Assembly: GCA_028290345.1 (NCBI GenBank)
Contig: JAQGKB010000260.1
Span: 1-5,277, forward strand
DNA from: Hyphomicrobiales bacterium
GTDB lineage: Bacteria > Pseudomonadota > Alphaproteobacteria > Rhizobiales > Devosiaceae
Length of the DNA stretch: 5,277 nt
Reading direction: 5' to 3'
In this document: one piece after another, positions 5,156 to 5,277 of the stretch
How the letters are laid out: every line of letters begins with the position of its first letter
Numbering within the stretch: position 1 is the stretch's first letter
Notes under the pieces: generated by a model
Database searches by the model: none
Seen by the model: only the letters and a program-made list of their open reading frames with translations
Told to the model about the DNA's origin: nothing
Translations under genes and position numbers: made by a program

Positions 5156-5277
5156 CTACTTGTTTTGCCTATTCGCGATCAAATCATCCACCACGCCCGG
5201 ATCGGCCTGCGTCGAGGTATCCCCCAGCGCCACGTTATCATTCTCCGCCACCTTGCGCAAAATCCGGCGCATGTTCT
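5156..5277 (-). CDS. acs: Acetyl-CoA synthetase (acetate--CoA ligase), C-terminal end
   Basis: Only the last 39 residues and the TAG (5156-5158) are in the window; the gene enters from the right edge. The visible peptide starts NMRRILRKVAENDN and goes on through ALGDTSTQADP, VVDDLI and RQNK. This is the typical end of AMP-forming acetyl-CoA synthetase, which makes acetyl-CoA from acetate, ATP and CoA in the cytoplasm. In this family the motif SGK-x-MRR holds the catalytic lysine that protein acetylation switches off. The two leftover bases at the edge (AG on the minus strand) fit the end of that Lys codon. The gene converges on the Hsp70 gene across the repeat. The identification rests on a short but characteristic tail. 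Confidence 0.85.
   Translation of the reverse strand, partial: NMRRILRKVAENDNVALGDTSTQADPGVVDDLIANRQNK

Overview
The window is GC-rich DNA, with G/C-ending codons in the real genes. It looks like an alphaproteobacterium, most likely Hyphomicrobiales (a Devosia- or Rhizobium-like lineage). That placement is inference, from the protein styles (GtsC-like sugar permease, YegD-type Hsp70, acetyl-CoA synthetase tail) and from a CCCTCCCC...GGGGAGGG intergenic palindrome of a type I recall from such genomes.

Layout. Positions 1-771 (minus) hold most of an inner-membrane permease of a glucose-type sugar ABC importer; its C-terminus lies off the left edge. Just upstream of it on the same strand, 819-2306 (minus) encodes a 14-TM DHA2/EmrB-type efflux pump. 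The 197-nt gap at 2307-2503 holds the pump's leader: a clear Shine-Dalgarno, a possible 25-codon upstream ORF that overlaps the pump start as ATGA, and a GC-rich hairpin inside that ORF. Positions 2504-3607 (minus) encode an exported, NagZ-like family 3 glycoside hydrolase. It is divergent, across 136 nt, from a YegD-type Hsp70-family ATPase at 3744-5006 (plus). The Hsp70 gene converges on the 3' end of an acetyl-CoA synthetase gene at 5156-5277 (minus), which enters from the right edge. The 149-nt convergent gap is almost filled by a nested inverted-repeat element that probably also acts in 3'-end formation for both genes.

How the genes relate. No obvious single pathway links them. Sugar import, exported cleavage of N-acetylhexosaminides and acetate activation could all belong to carbon or cell-wall sugar scavenging, but the sequence does not prove it. 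The efflux pump and the ABC permease are close enough (47 nt) to be co-transcribed. No convincing new multi-gene system is visible. The points most worth a second look are the possible leader-peptide arrangement before the efflux pump, the unusual position of the ABC permease, the exported NagZ-like enzyme and the nested repeat.
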